From NCBI GenBank assembly GCA_022841325.1, contig JALHRS010000018.1:17975-81974 (forward strand): 64,000 nt of DNA. Reading direction: 5' to 3'. The first letter of the stretch is position 1. Each line of letters begins with the position of its first letter. A program made the position numbers and the translations under genes. Source of the stretch: Lysobacterales bacterium (GTDB lineage: Bacteria; Pseudomonadota; Gammaproteobacteria; Xanthomonadales; SZUA-5). A model generated the notes under the pieces. That model was given only the letters and a program-made list of their open reading frames with translations, searched no databases and had not been told where the DNA came from. Positions 44,697 to 53,062 of this stretch are shown here, piece by piece.

Positions 44697-46204
44697 GCGG
44701 GCAGGTCACCGGCGTGTTGCCGGCCTTGCGGCGGCAACCGAAGCCGCCGCAACAACTGCAGGGCGGCTGCGCTCACCCGGGCTTCCTCGCCCGCTCCGGC
44801 CTGCAGCATCTGCCAGCGCGTCTTCGGCACGTTCGCGCGCAGATGCGGCTCGCGCTGTCCGTTCAGCCGCTGCGCGGTCAGCGCTTCGCCCCATCGGAAG
44901 GCGCAGCCGCCGGATGGGCAGCCAACGATCAGTACGCCCGCAGCCCCGGCACGCAGCGCGTACTCGACGAAGGCCGGCGGCATCTGGCCGATGCACAACA
45001 AGCTGAGCGCAATCAGGCCGGGCGCGGTGACGCGGCCAAGATCGGCGCCATGCTCACAGCCGTAGACGACGATGGCCGGTTCGGTGTGGTCGGCCAGCGC
45101 CGTCTCCAGTTGCCGGCGCAGGGCGGCGATGGTCTGCTGCGGCATGTCGATGCCGCTGACCAGCAGCTCGGTGGAACGAAACGGCGTGGCCGACGGACAG
45201 GACCCGGCGCAAATGCCGCAACTGGCACAGCGATCTGCAGCAACCACGGCGATCTGTCGCCCCGCTTTGCCGTTGGGGTGGGGCTCCAGCGTGATCGCGG
45301 CATAGGGACAGTCCGCGACACAACGCTGACAGCCGTTGCAGTTGTCGGCGTCGACCACCGCCACCGGCGGTGGCGCCTGCGACCGTAGCGGCAACAGCAG
45401 CAGCAACAGCAGCATCGCGCCCATCACTGCCCAGGTCAGCGCCGGCCCCCAGGCCTCAGCCAGGGGCAGCCAGTGCAGCAGCCACCAGTCCAGCGGCAGG
45501 GCTGCAGGCACCGAGCCCAGATCGGCAGGCGGCAGGCTCAGGATCGGCCGTGCCAGGGCCAGGACTCCGAGGCAAGACAGCAGCGCCAGGGCCAGCGCCC
45601 GCGGCGGCCACAACTGCGGTCGGGTGATCCGCTGCAGATGAAACCACAGGGCAAACAGCATCAGCAGCGGCACGCCCAGATGCACGAAGATCAGCAGGCT
45701 GAACAGGCGGTCGTTGACCGCTTCCGGGGTCAGGAAATTGCGCGACAGGGAGGTCGGGAACAGCGGCAGTGCGTCCAGCAGTTCGGCGCTGGCGATGGCC
45801 GAGTATTGCCCGAGTTGATCCCAGGCCAGCCAGAAACCACCAACGCCGCTGAGATAGACCAGCGGCAGCAGCACCAGACCGGTCAGCCAGCTCAGGCGGC
45901 GAAAGCGCGTGTACCGCCCGAGCACCGCCTCGCGCAGCAGATGCAGCCACACCGACAGCAGAAACAGATCGGCGGCGTAACGATGCAGGCTGCGCAACCA
46001 GCTACCCGGTGGCTGTGCCGACAAGCGCTCGACCGAGGCCCATGCACCGCCGACGGAGGTATCGAAAAACACGTACAGGTAGATGCCGCTGAGCAGCAGC
46101 AGGGCAAACATCAGGCAGGCAATCGCACCCAGATGCGACAGCGGATTGGCGCCCTGCGGGCAGCAGCGATCCAGAGCCCGCTCGATACGCATCCAGGCGT
46201 TCAC
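44693..46204 (-). CDS. Di-heme cytochrome b fused to two [4Fe-4S] clusters and an MvhD/FlpD-like domain
   Basis: 503 residues from GTG 46204, supported by GAGGGG five bases upstream. Residues 20-275 are a cytochrome b N-terminal domain with heme pairs His74/His88 and His175/His189. Residues 285-340 hold two CxxCxxCxxxCP clusters (Cys289, 292, 295, 299 and Cys326, 329, 332, 336). Residues 375-450 resemble the MvhD/FrhD hydrogenase iron-sulfur subunit, with Cys383, 404, 429 and 434. The N-terminal halves of this protein and of the 40500-42452 protein are clearly paralogous (shared LNP/NPLSHLG, FFDTSV, FSWLTG, VNDRLFSLL). It is probably a membrane electron conduit between ferredoxin- or heterodisulfide-type partners and quinone or the neighbouring heme-copper enzymes. 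I know no characterised homologue. Confidence 0.83.
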   Translation of the reverse strand: MNAWMRIERALDRCCPQGANPLSHLGAIACLMFALLLLSGIYLYVFFDTSVGGAWASVERLSAQPPGSWLRSLHRYAADLFLLSVWLHLLREAVLGRYTRFRRLSWLTGLVLLPLVYLSGVGGFWLAWDQLGQYSAIASAELLDALPLFPTSLSRNFLTPEAVNDRLFSLLIFVHLGVPLLMLFALWFHLQRITRPQLWPPRALALALLSCLGVLALARPILSLPPADLGSVPAALPLDWWLLHWLPLAEAWGPALTWAVMGAMLLLLLLLPLRSQAPPPVAVVDADNCNGCQRCVADCPYAAITLEPHPNGKAGRQIAVVAADRCASCGICAGSCPSATPFRSTELLVSGIDMPQQTIAALRRQLETALADHTEPAIVVYGCEHGADLGRVTAPGLIALSLLCIGQMPPAFVEYALRAGAAGVLIVGCPSGGCAFRWGEALTAQRLNGQREPHLRANVPKTRWQMLQAGAGEEARVSAAALQLLRRLRLPPQGRQHAGDLPA

Positions 46205-46423
46205 CGCTGCCCCTCGGGTGCTCCAGCGAGGAGCTGTTCAACGCGGAGAACGCAGAGGGGCGCAGAGAACGCAGAGAGACGCAGAAGATCAGACAGGTGC
46301 TGGGAGCCGGCGTCGACCGCCCGCGAACACGATGCGCTCCAATCCTGCCAATGCCTTACTCTGCGTTCTTCGCGCCTCTCTGCGTTCTCCGCGTTCAAGC
46401 TGTTACCGTCAACTGGCGACACC
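46205..46423. repeat. Facing pair of family A repeats inside the respiratory operon
   Basis: 46241-46287 is a forward family A element (AACGCGGAG / AACGCAGAG nine-base units). 46358-46402 is its inverted form (CTCTGCGTT / CTCCGCGTT). They lie between the SCO gene and the cytochrome b-FeS gene on the minus strand and could form a hairpin of some 45 bp in the mRNA, splitting or attenuating the operon. Confidence 0.7.
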
Positions 46424-47269
46424 CTAGCCCGCCCGCGTTCGCAGCAGCGCCCGCCGCGCCCGCCATTCACTGACGACGAAGACGAGCATGGCCAGAATGA
46501 AGGTCAGGCCGCCGGCGATCTCCAGATACATGGAATAGTTGACGCGGTACTTGCCGGTGACCGGATCGTAGATCGAACACAGGATGCGGACCTTGTCGAT
46601 CAGATCGGCGAAGCTGGATGGCTGCAGCGCGGCGGCCCCCGTCAGCAGCTGACGCAGCGGCTCGCCGAGCGAATCCGGACCGAAGGCATCGCCGTAAACC
46701 TGGGCGTGAATGCGACCGTCGGCGTCGATCACGCTGACCTGCAGGGTGTGATCGAAACCGAGCGGAGTCGGCACATAGCTGAAGCCGAAATCCGCCGCCA
46801 GCGCGGGCACATCCTCGGCTCGCGGCGCCAGCAATGCCCAGTTGGGATCGTCGATGCCCTGCTGCGCAGCAAAGGTGCGCAGTGCCAGCGGCGAATCGTC
46901 CGGCTGGTTGAAGCCGATGCTGAGCACCTGAAACTGGTTGACACCAAAACGGTCGCGCATGGCATCGACAGCACGCCGGAGCGCGCGCGAACTGGTCGGA
47001 CAGATCTTGAAGCAACCGGTGTAGATGAAGTTCACCAGCAGCGGCTTGCCGCGGTACTGCCCCAGCCTGACGGCCTGTCCGTTCTGGTCGCGAAAGAGAT
47101 GATCGCTGGGCACCTGTCCCAGTCGCGACTGGCTCAGTTGCAGCGCGGCGTTCTGATCCAGGCCGAAGGCCCGCGCCTGGGATTCGGTGATGGCGCCTTG
47201 CTGCGCGCACAGGGGCAGGCTCCAGAGCAGAGCGCCCAGCAGCCAGCCCAGCGATCGGCGCAGCCGCAC
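46424..47269 (-). CDS. SCO1/SenC-family copper protein with C-terminal membrane anchor
   Basis: 281 residues from GTG 47269, two bases after the CyoE stop; much longer upstream reading is antisense or overlapping and rejected. A signal peptide (RLRRSLGWLLGALLWSLPLCAQ) precedes a thioredoxin-like SCO domain with the copper-binding GCFKICPT (Cys86, Cys90) and GFDHTLQ (His174). A membrane segment near the end (LTFILAMLVFVVSEWRARR) is unusual for SCO, which normally has an N-terminal anchor. SCO proteins deliver copper to the CuA site of oxidase subunit II. It lies directly behind the subunit II/I and CyoE genes, as expected for a maturation factor. Confidence 0.88.
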   Translation of the reverse strand: MRLRRSLGWLLGALLWSLPLCAQQGAITESQARAFGLDQNAALQLSQSRLGQVPSDHLFRDQNGQAVRLGQYRGKPLLVNFIYTGCFKICPTSSRALRRAVDAMRDRFGVNQFQVLSIGFNQPDDSPLALRTFAAQQGIDDPNWALLAPRAEDVPALAADFGFSYVPTPLGFDHTLQVSVIDADGRIHAQVYGDAFGPDSLGEPLRQLLTGAAALQPSSFADLIDKVRILCSIYDPVTGKYRVNYSMYLEIAGGLTFILAMLVFVVSEWRARRALLRTRAG

Positions 47270-47271
47270 GA

Positions 47272-48168
47272 CTATCTCAAGGCCACATCCACGCACGCTG
47301 CACCGAGCACGGCACACAGTTGCAGCAGCGAGGACAGGAAGCAGCGAATCGCGGTCTGCCGGCTGGGATTGCGCGCCAGGATTTCGGCGCGCCAGATGAA
47401 ATAGGCACCGCCACCGCTGGCGCCCAGCAGATAGATCCAGCCGGCGCCGAAACAGGCCGGCAACAGGCTGGCCAGGACCAGCGCCCAGGTGCTCAGACGC
47501 ACGATGCGCGCGGCGCGCTCGGTCCCGACCACGACCGGCAACATCGGTATGCCCGCTGCCGCGTAGTCGGCCTGGCCGGCAATGGCCAGACTCCAGAAGT
47601 GCGGCGGTGTCCACAAGAACAGGATCAATGCAAAGCTCCAGGGCAAGGGCCCCAGTTCCGGATTGGAAGCCGCCGCTCCCGCCAACACCGCAAAGCTGCC
47701 AGAGAGGCCGCCGATGACGATGTTCAGCCAGCTGCGATGCTTCAGCCACACGGTGTAGATCACCGCGTAGAAGAAGGCACCGAGAAAGACAAAGACGGCG
47801 GCCAGGGGGTTGACCCACAGCCATGCCGCGCTGATCGATACCACCAGCATCGTGGCCATCAGCAACCACCAGCCCCAATGGGCTGCGTACCGGCCGCAGG
47901 CGAAAGCCCGTCCACGGGTGCGCGCCATCAGACGGTCGCGATCACGCTCGTAGTACTGGTTGAACAAACCGGCGCAGGCCGAGGCCATCAGGGTAGCCAG
48001 GGCCAGCACCAGCACCTGCCACCCATCCGCAGCGTGTCCTGGCGTGGTCACAAAACCGACCAGGGCCGTGACCGTGATCAGCACGCCGATGCGCAGCTTG
48101 AACAGGCCCAGAACTTCGCGCGCCTGCGCCAGGACCGGACCTTCGATGTGGGCAACAGCGGTGTTCAT
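47272..48168 (-). CDS. cyoE: Protoheme IX farnesyltransferase (heme O synthase)
   Basis: 298 residues of the UbiA superfamily with eight or nine membrane segments. The first prenyl-diphosphate motif is FNQYYERDRD (Asn70, Asp76, Asp78 region), the second region is KHRSWLNIVIGGLSGS, and PPHFWSLAI is typical of CtaB/CyoE. It adds farnesyl to heme b, giving heme O, the precursor of heme A made by the CtaA encoded at 51 kb. It follows the heme-copper subunit I gene after a 120-bp spacer that holds one family E palindrome. Presence of CyoE and CtaA implies an A-type (a3 or o3) heme in at least one enzyme of this cell. Confidence 0.93.
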   Translation of the reverse strand: MNTAVAHIEGPVLAQAREVLGLFKLRIGVLITVTALVGFVTTPGHAADGWQVLVLALATLMASACAGLFNQYYERDRDRLMARTRGRAFACGRYAAHWGWWLLMATMLVVSISAAWLWVNPLAAVFVFLGAFFYAVIYTVWLKHRSWLNIVIGGLSGSFAVLAGAAASNPELGPLPWSFALILFLWTPPHFWSLAIAGQADYAAAGIPMLPVVVGTERAARIVRLSTWALVLASLLPACFGAGWIYLLGASGGGAYFIWRAEILARNPSRQTAIRCFLSSLLQLCAVLGAACVDVALR

Positions 48169-48197
48169 TTCAATACCTCGGGATCATGGTTGCGAGC

Positions 48198-48272
48198 CTG
48201 TGGGAGCGGATTCATCCGCGATCGGGCTCGCCGGGAAGCCACAGCCATCGCGGACGAAGTCCGCTCCCACAG
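48198..48272. repeat. Family E palindrome between subunit I and cyoE
   Basis: 13-bp perfect arms CTGTGGGAGCGGA (48198-48210) and TCCGCTCCCACAG (48260-48272) around a centre with CGCGATCGGGCTCGC...GCCATCGCGGACG. Within an operon such a stem may lower downstream expression or protect the upstream mRNA end; inference only. Confidence 0.65.
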
Positions 48273-48291
48273 TGGTCGGCGATCACCGGCC

Positions 48292-49995
48292 TCAGCTCAG
48301 ACCCCACAGGGTCGACAGATACTTCCAGTTGATGAAGTAATAGAGGACAAAGGACACCAGGAAGACCATGGCCAGCACGAAGGTGCCGGGCGCGGCGAAG
48401 CCCGCCGAACCGTAGGTCTGCACCACCGTGGTGGGCATCGGCGTCAACGGAATCGGTGTGGTGTTCTTGCTGGCGGCGCCGCTGTCCAGACGCTTGCCCC
48501 AGAGCAGCGATCCGACCGTGATGTAGATGTAGATCGCGCCACCAGCGATGGCAGCAACACCGGCGATGCCGACCAGACCCATCATCAGATAGGCCGCACC
48601 CGGCCATTCATAGGCCAGCGGCGAGCCGTTGAAAGCCATGTCCCAATGCCGCCGTGACACGCCCAGCGTACCGGCGCCCATCATCACCAGGCAGAAGAAA
48701 TACATCGACAAGCCGAACAGATAGGGCTGCCACTTGGCCAGTCCCGGATTGATCATCTCGCGCTTGAACAGCACCGGGATCAGGAAATAGGTCAGCGCCA
48801 TGAACGACAGCGTGGTGCCGATCACCACCGTGGCGTGGAAGTGCCCGGGCACATAGATGGTGTTGTGGATGATCATGTTGAGCTGCTCGGTGCCCATCAT
48901 CACGCCGGAAATGCCGCCAAGGAAACCGAAGCCGATGATCGAGATGAATACGCCGGAGAAGGTCGGATTACCCCAGGGCGCCTTGCGCAGCCATTCGAAC
49001 AGACCCTTGTTGTAGCCCTTGGCCCGCTGCGCCACTTCCATGGCCCCGGGAATGGTCAGACCGTGGATCATCGAGGCCAGCACCGCGAAATACATGAAGT
49101 AGCTGGTGTTGATGACCTTCCATTCGGTGCTCATGCCCGGATCGGCCAGCAGGTGGTGGGCGCTGGCCAGCTGCAGGAACAGGATGTAGAGCAGGAAGGC
49201 ACCGCGACTGACGCGCTCGCTCATCGGCTTGGCACCGAAGGCGATGGCGGCCACGGCATACCAGATCGAGATGTGCGCAGCGACATTGATCTGCTGCGAG
49301 GAATGGCCGAAAGCCCACCAGATGGTGCGATAGACCAGGGCGTCAACGTGCTCGATCACCCCCAGTGACATCAGATAGGTCGGGATCAGGATGATCGCGC
49401 CCGAGGTGATGGTGAACACGGCGATGATGCAGGCAGTGATGGCGCCGAAGGTCACCAGCGGCACCGAGCCCTGATAGGTCTTCTCGCGCTTGGCCACCAC
49501 CAGTGTGCCCAGAAACACGAAACACCCGATCAGCGCGCCGACCGCAAACAGGATCAGGCCCAGGTAGAAGGACGGCGCCGCCATCATCGGCACGTAGGAG
49601 GTCATCATCACGCTGGAGCCGCCCTGATAGACGGCGACGTTGTTGGTGATGGCACCGATGACCATCAGCGCGAAAGCCAGCCAGGCGATCTTCGGAGTCG
49701 CCAGGCGACAGCGCAGCAGCGTCGATGAGCAGAAATACAGCACCGCGATCTCGAAGAAGATGATCCAGAAGATCAGCATGTCGATGCCGTGGGCGGTGAG
49801 CACCTGATAGAAGGTGTCGGCCTCCAGCCAGTGCACCGCCGGCCAGCGCGTCAGCACCACGCCGATGGCGAGGATGCCGCCGATCAACAGAAACACCACG
49901 CCGGCGACGGCATTGGCGAGCATCAGCTTTTCAGCCTGGGATTCGAACTGCAGCCCGGATCGCGGGCAGGTCCGATACGTTGTTGCCGTGGACAT
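48292..49995 (-). CDS. B-type heme-copper oxidoreductase subunit I without the helix-VI tyrosine
   Basis: 567 residues, 12 or more membrane segments. Ligands: low-spin heme His69 (LTAHGIDML) and His387, high-spin heme His385 (YVPGHFHAT), CuB His231 (WWAFGHSSQQ) and the pair His280-His281 (ASAHHLLADPG). The active-site tyrosine normally four residues after the helix-VI histidine (H-P-E-V-Y) is Gln235 here, in FGHSSQQINVAAH. CuA subunit II and a CoxIIa-like subunit precede it in the same operon. By family knowledge this could be either an oxygen reductase using another residue or one of the B-family-derived NO reductases that lack that tyrosine; sequence alone does not decide. Start ATG 49995 is 12 bp from the subunit II stop. 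Confidence 0.9.
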   Translation of the reverse strand: MSTATTYRTCPRSGLQFESQAEKLMLANAVAGVVFLLIGGILAIGVVLTRWPAVHWLEADTFYQVLTAHGIDMLIFWIIFFEIAVLYFCSSTLLRCRLATPKIAWLAFALMVIGAITNNVAVYQGGSSVMMTSYVPMMAAPSFYLGLILFAVGALIGCFVFLGTLVVAKREKTYQGSVPLVTFGAITACIIAVFTITSGAIILIPTYLMSLGVIEHVDALVYRTIWWAFGHSSQQINVAAHISIWYAVAAIAFGAKPMSERVSRGAFLLYILFLQLASAHHLLADPGMSTEWKVINTSYFMYFAVLASMIHGLTIPGAMEVAQRAKGYNKGLFEWLRKAPWGNPTFSGVFISIIGFGFLGGISGVMMGTEQLNMIIHNTIYVPGHFHATVVIGTTLSFMALTYFLIPVLFKREMINPGLAKWQPYLFGLSMYFFCLVMMGAGTLGVSRRHWDMAFNGSPLAYEWPGAAYLMMGLVGIAGVAAIAGGAIYIYITVGSLLWGKRLDSGAASKNTTPIPLTPMPTTVVQTYGSAGFAAPGTFVLAMVFLVSFVLYYFINWKYLSTLWGLS

Positions 49996-50007
49996 GACCA
50001 GCCTCCG

Positions 50008-50547
50008 TTATTTGATGTAAATGCGACCGACCATCGTGTGATGGCCGATACCACAATATTCGTTGCAGACCACCGAATAAGTACCGCTCTGATTCGGGGT
50101 AATGGTGACCACGTGCTCGTATCCGGGCACCACCTGGATATTGATGTTGGCCGGTTGCAGGGAGAATCCATGGTTGTAGTCCATGGACGTCAGGTGCAGG
50201 CGATAGGTCTTGTCCTTCTCCAGCTCGAGAATCGGCCAGAAATTCCACAGGCGGGCGATCATGTAAATGTCAGAGCCCGCAGGCGGCGCCACCACCGGCG
50301 TCTGCATGTCGGTCTCGGTGCGCACCGTATACTGATCGACCATCGCCTGGGTCTTGGTGGCAAAAAGCTCGGGCGTGGTCTTGTAGGTTTCCGTGGAGAG
50401 ATTCTGTTTGCCGTAGGCATGCCAGTAAATCATCATGAAAAACATGATCATGCACCAGACAAAAGCGATGGCAATCCAGGTGCCCTCGACCCGATCCAAT
50501 GGATGTTTCCACCAGAGCCTTTCGGCCGGCGGCAATATTGCGCTCAT
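50008..50547 (-). CDS. Heme-copper oxidase subunit II with CuA centre
   Basis: 179 residues from ATG 50547, preceded by GGGGGAA at good spacing. One N-terminal membrane segment (residues 24-44) and a cupredoxin domain. CuA ligands are complete: His126 (DYNHGF), Cys161 and Cys165 (VVCNEYCG), His169 and Met172 (IGHHTM), with the backbone Glu at 163. The single membrane anchor and short length match ba3/B-type subunits II rather than the two-span A-type. It receives electrons from a periplasmic donor, probably the HiPIP or a cytochrome c, and passes them to subunit I. Operon order is IIa, II, I. Confidence 0.92.
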   Translation of the reverse strand: MSAILPPAERLWWKHPLDRVEGTWIAIAFVWCMIMFFMMIYWHAYGKQNLSTETYKTTPELFATKTQAMVDQYTVRTETDMQTPVVAPPAGSDIYMIARLWNFWPILELEKDKTYRLHLTSMDYNHGFSLQPANINIQVVPGYEHVVTITPNQSGTYSVVCNEYCGIGHHTMVGRIYIK

Positions 50548-50575
50548 GTGGTTTCCCCCGTCATGGCTGGGCAGT

Positions 50576-50731
50576 TCATTTGGCAACCGGGATAGTCAGG
50601 ATGTCGATGATTCCCCACAAGGTGTAAACCACCATCGGAATCATCACGCCCAGAAACAGCAACAGGAAGGGATTGTCCAGCAGCTGCTGCATCATCGGCA
50701 CTTTCTCGTCCTGCTCTTGACCTGTGCTCAT
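50576..50731 (-). CDS. CoxIIa-like single-span small subunit
   Basis: 51 residues from ATG 50731, with GGGAGAT eight bases upstream. One membrane helix (NPFLLLFLGVMIPMVVYTLWG) is followed by IIDILTIP. Size, single span and the WG...IP ending match subunit IIa of ba3-type oxidases, where it replaces the second helix of subunit II. It is the first gene of the operon, some 95 bp downstream of a strong FNR/DNR-like box. Confidence 0.75.
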   Translation of the reverse strand: MSTGQEQDEKVPMMQQLLDNPFLLLFLGVMIPMVVYTLWGIIDILTIPVAK

Positions 50732-50818
50732 CGAAACATCTCCCAGCGTGTGAGTGCGTGCGCCGGGCACTGCCCGACCGTCGGCCGCTATTTGCTGCCT
50801 TGCCGGCCCTCGCTGTAA

Positions 50819-50832
50819 TTGACGTGAGTCAA
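50819..50832. promoter_or_regulatory. FNR/DNR-like box of the heme-copper operon
   Basis: TTGACGTGAGTCAA, a perfect TTGAC-N4-GTCAA palindrome in the divergent region between the CoxIIa-like gene (ATG 50731) and ctaA (ATG 51016). From the minus strand a -41.5 centre would start transcripts near 50,784 with a 53-nt leader. It may also affect ctaA on the other side. The best-matching site in the window. Confidence 0.7.
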
Positions 50833-51015
50833 CTGCGAGTGAAGTAAGCCGGCGCGGCGGCTGACAGCGACGGGTCACTGACGGATGCTGGTCTAGAATC
50901 CAGCGCAAGCTGCGGCAGTAGCGGGCGCAGGCAGATGCCAAGGTGGGCGTCCGCAGCAGTCCCGGAACTGGCCAGGAGGCCGCCGATCAGCGCCGATACG
51001 ACTCAGAGGTGTGTG

Positions 51016-52062
51016 ATGTCCGCAATCTTCATGGCCCAGGACGGGCTGCTCCGTAGCGCCGACGAGCGCGTGATTGGCCGCTGGCTGCTGTTCTGCTGCG
51101 GCGTTCTGCTGGCCCTGGTGATGCTGGGTGGGGCCACGCGACTGACCGAATCGGGACTGTCGATCGTCGACTGGAAGCCGGTGACCGGGGTCTTGCCGCC
51201 GCTGGACGATGCGGCCTGGCAGACCGAGTTCGCGCGCTATCAGAGCAGTCCGCAGTACACCAAGGTCAACCATGGCATGAGCCTGGCCGAGTTCAAGACC
51301 ATCTTCTGGTACGAATGGGGGCATCGACTGCTGGCGCGGCTGCTCGGCCTGATCTTTGCCTTGCCGCTGCTCTGGTACTGGCTGCGCGGCACGGTCACAC
51401 CGCGCCTGCGCTGGCCGCTGATCGGCATTCTCTGCCTCGGCGCTGCGCAGGGTTACATGGGCTGGTTCATGGTCAAGAGCGGGCTGGTGGACATCCCCCG
51501 CGTCAGCCATTTTCGCCTGGCAGCGCATCTGTCACTGGCGCTGGTGATCTTCGCCGCGATGTTCGCTCTGGCGCTGAAGCTGCTGTGGCCACGCCATGCG
51601 CAGGCGCGGCCGCTCACCGGCGCGCTGCGCGCGCTGATCGGGCTGCTGGCGCTGACGATCATCTTTGGCGCCTTCGTCGCCGGCATGCGCGCCGGACTGA
51701 TGTTCAATACCTTCCCGATGATGGGTGAGCACTGGATCGCTCCGGGGGTGCTGGCCTTCGAGCCCTGGTGGCGCAACTTCCTGGAGAACCCGGTGATGGT
51801 GCAGTTCGTGCACCGTTGCCTGGCCCTGACCACGCTGGTCCTGTGCCTGGGGCTGTGGTGGCATTTGCGCGCCGTCGATCTGGAGCGCAGTCAGCGCCTG
51901 GCATTGAACGCATTGGCGGCGATGGTGCTGGTGCAGGTCGGCCTCGGCATCGCCACGCTGCTGCTGCACGTGCCGGTGTGGCTGGGGACCCTGCATCAGG
52001 GCGGTGCGGTGCTGCTGCTCGGCGCCACCTTGATGCTGCGCCACCGGAGCCTGGCGGCCTAG
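51016..52062 (+). CDS. ctaA: Heme A synthase
   Basis: 348 residues from ATG 51016 (AGAGGTG upstream), eight membrane segments in two similar halves. Conserved heme ligands: His103 (YEWGHRLLARLLG), His165/His171 (VSHFRLAAH), a third in QFVHRCLALTT and a fourth in GTLHQGGA, as in COX15/CtaA. A conserved TRLTESGLSIVDWKPVTGVLPP loop follows the first span. It converts heme O from CyoE to heme A. The gene diverges from the subunit IIa-II-I operon across a 284-bp region with an FNR-like box. Confidence 0.93.
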   Translation: MSAIFMAQDGLLRSADERVIGRWLLFCCGVLLALVMLGGATRLTESGLSIVDWKPVTGVLPPLDDAAWQTEFARYQSSPQYTKVNHGMSLAEFKTIFWYEWGHRLLARLLGLIFALPLLWYWLRGTVTPRLRWPLIGILCLGAAQGYMGWFMVKSGLVDIPRVSHFRLAAHLSLALVIFAAMFALALKLLWPRHAQARPLTGALRALIGLLALTIIFGAFVAGMRAGLMFNTFPMMGEHWIAPGVLAFEPWWRNFLENPVMVQFVHRCLALTTLVLCLGLWWHLRAVDLERSQRLALNALAAMVLVQVGLGIATLLLHVPVWLGTLHQGGAVLLLGATLMLRHRSLAA

Positions 52063-52315
52063 CCACGGGGCACGGGGCACGGGGCACGGGGCACGGGGCA
52101 CGGGGCACGGGAAAGGCTACGGGCTGCGGGTCGTAAATGGTTGATGCGTCATTGCGAGGAGCGCGCCTTCAGCCGCGAGCGCAGCGTGGCGGGACGAAGC
52201 AATCCAGTGCCTGGCTTCGCGCCCCCGCCACCCTGTCCGATCCGCGAACAAGCGCACCCGCAGCGACGAGCGGACCTCTCACCGACAACCCACAACCCAC
52301 AACCGACACCCCGCT
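52063..52315. repeat. 7-bp-period arrays and a family B fragment
   Basis: 52064-52111 is almost seven copies of CACGGGG, starting at the ctaA stop codon. 52142-52210 holds family B pieces (GCGTCATTGCGAGG, GACGAAGCAATCCAG). 52279-52311 is a seven-base-period array of CGACAAC / CACAACC units abutting the 3' end of the SCO gene. Confidence 0.75.
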
Positions 52316-52948
52316 TCACTCCAGCCAGGCGCGCAGCTCCCGGTACTGCCGGGCCATCTCGACCGGCTGATGCGGTGCGGGCAGCACGGCCACCGCACGA
52401 CCTTGAGGATCGACCAGGACGATCGAGGTGCTGTGGTCCATGCTGCGGGTGCCATCCTCGGCGATGTGCTCGGCATACATCACGCCCACCGAGTCGGCCA
52501 GACTGGCGAGCTGTTGCGGCTCGCCACTGAGACCGACGATGGCGTCCCCGAAATAGGCCAGATAGGGACCGATGCGCTCCGGCGTGTCGTTGACGGGATC
52601 GACGCTGACGAAGACAAACTGCTCGGCAGCGCCGACCTCCACCGGCGCCGGGGACAGCAGCTTCTGCATCGCACGCATGGACTGCAGGGTGGTCGGGCAA
52701 ATGTCAGGGCATTGCAGATAGCCGAAGTACAGAAAGCTCCACCGGCCGAGCAGGTGCTCGCGTCTGAAGTGTTGCGAGTCCTGGGTGAGCAGATCGAAGT
52801 TGCCGACCGTTCGCGGCAGTGGCGAGATCAAACCCTGCAGGGACGGCGGCGCGTGCGCCCAGTCGCGCGGATTGCGATCCAGCAGCCACAGGGCACCGGC
52901 TGCAGTGCCGACCATGATGGCCAGGGACAACCAGGTGCGGCGCTTCAT
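52316..52948 (-). CDS. SCO1/SenC-family copper chaperone (second copy)
   Basis: 210 residues. ATG 52948 is chosen because AAGGAG lies six bases upstream; the ATG two codons earlier would abut that site. N-terminal anchor (TWLSLAIMVGTAAGALWLL) and thioredoxin-like domain with copper site LQCPDICPTTL (Cys80, Cys84) and SMDHSTSIVLVD (His172). Normal SCO layout, unlike the other SCO protein at 46.4-47.3 kb. Probably supplies copper to CuA. It is divergent from the DUF420 gene across a region with two FNR-like boxes. Confidence 0.92.
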   Translation of the reverse strand: MKRRTWLSLAIMVGTAAGALWLLDRNPRDWAHAPPSLQGLISPLPRTVGNFDLLTQDSQHFRREHLLGRWSFLYFGYLQCPDICPTTLQSMRAMQKLLSPAPVEVGAAEQFVFVSVDPVNDTPERIGPYLAYFGDAIVGLSGEPQQLASLADSVGVMYAEHIAEDGTRSMDHSTSIVLVDPQGRAVAVLPAPHQPVEMARQYRELRAWLE

Positions 52949-53062
52949 GAACATCTCCTTGGCAGCTGCTGAAAGGACATCGGCCAGTTCGACATTGCTG
53001 GCGAAGCGCCGGCAGCGCCCTCCTCCGGCAAGCACTATCCTGCGGGCAAGGTGCGCTGCGCA

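Noticed and set aside
46424..47878. A 484-codon version of the SCO gene
   Set aside because: The extra 200 N-terminal codons overlap cyoE in another frame and lack any domain; the signal peptide begins at GTG 47269.
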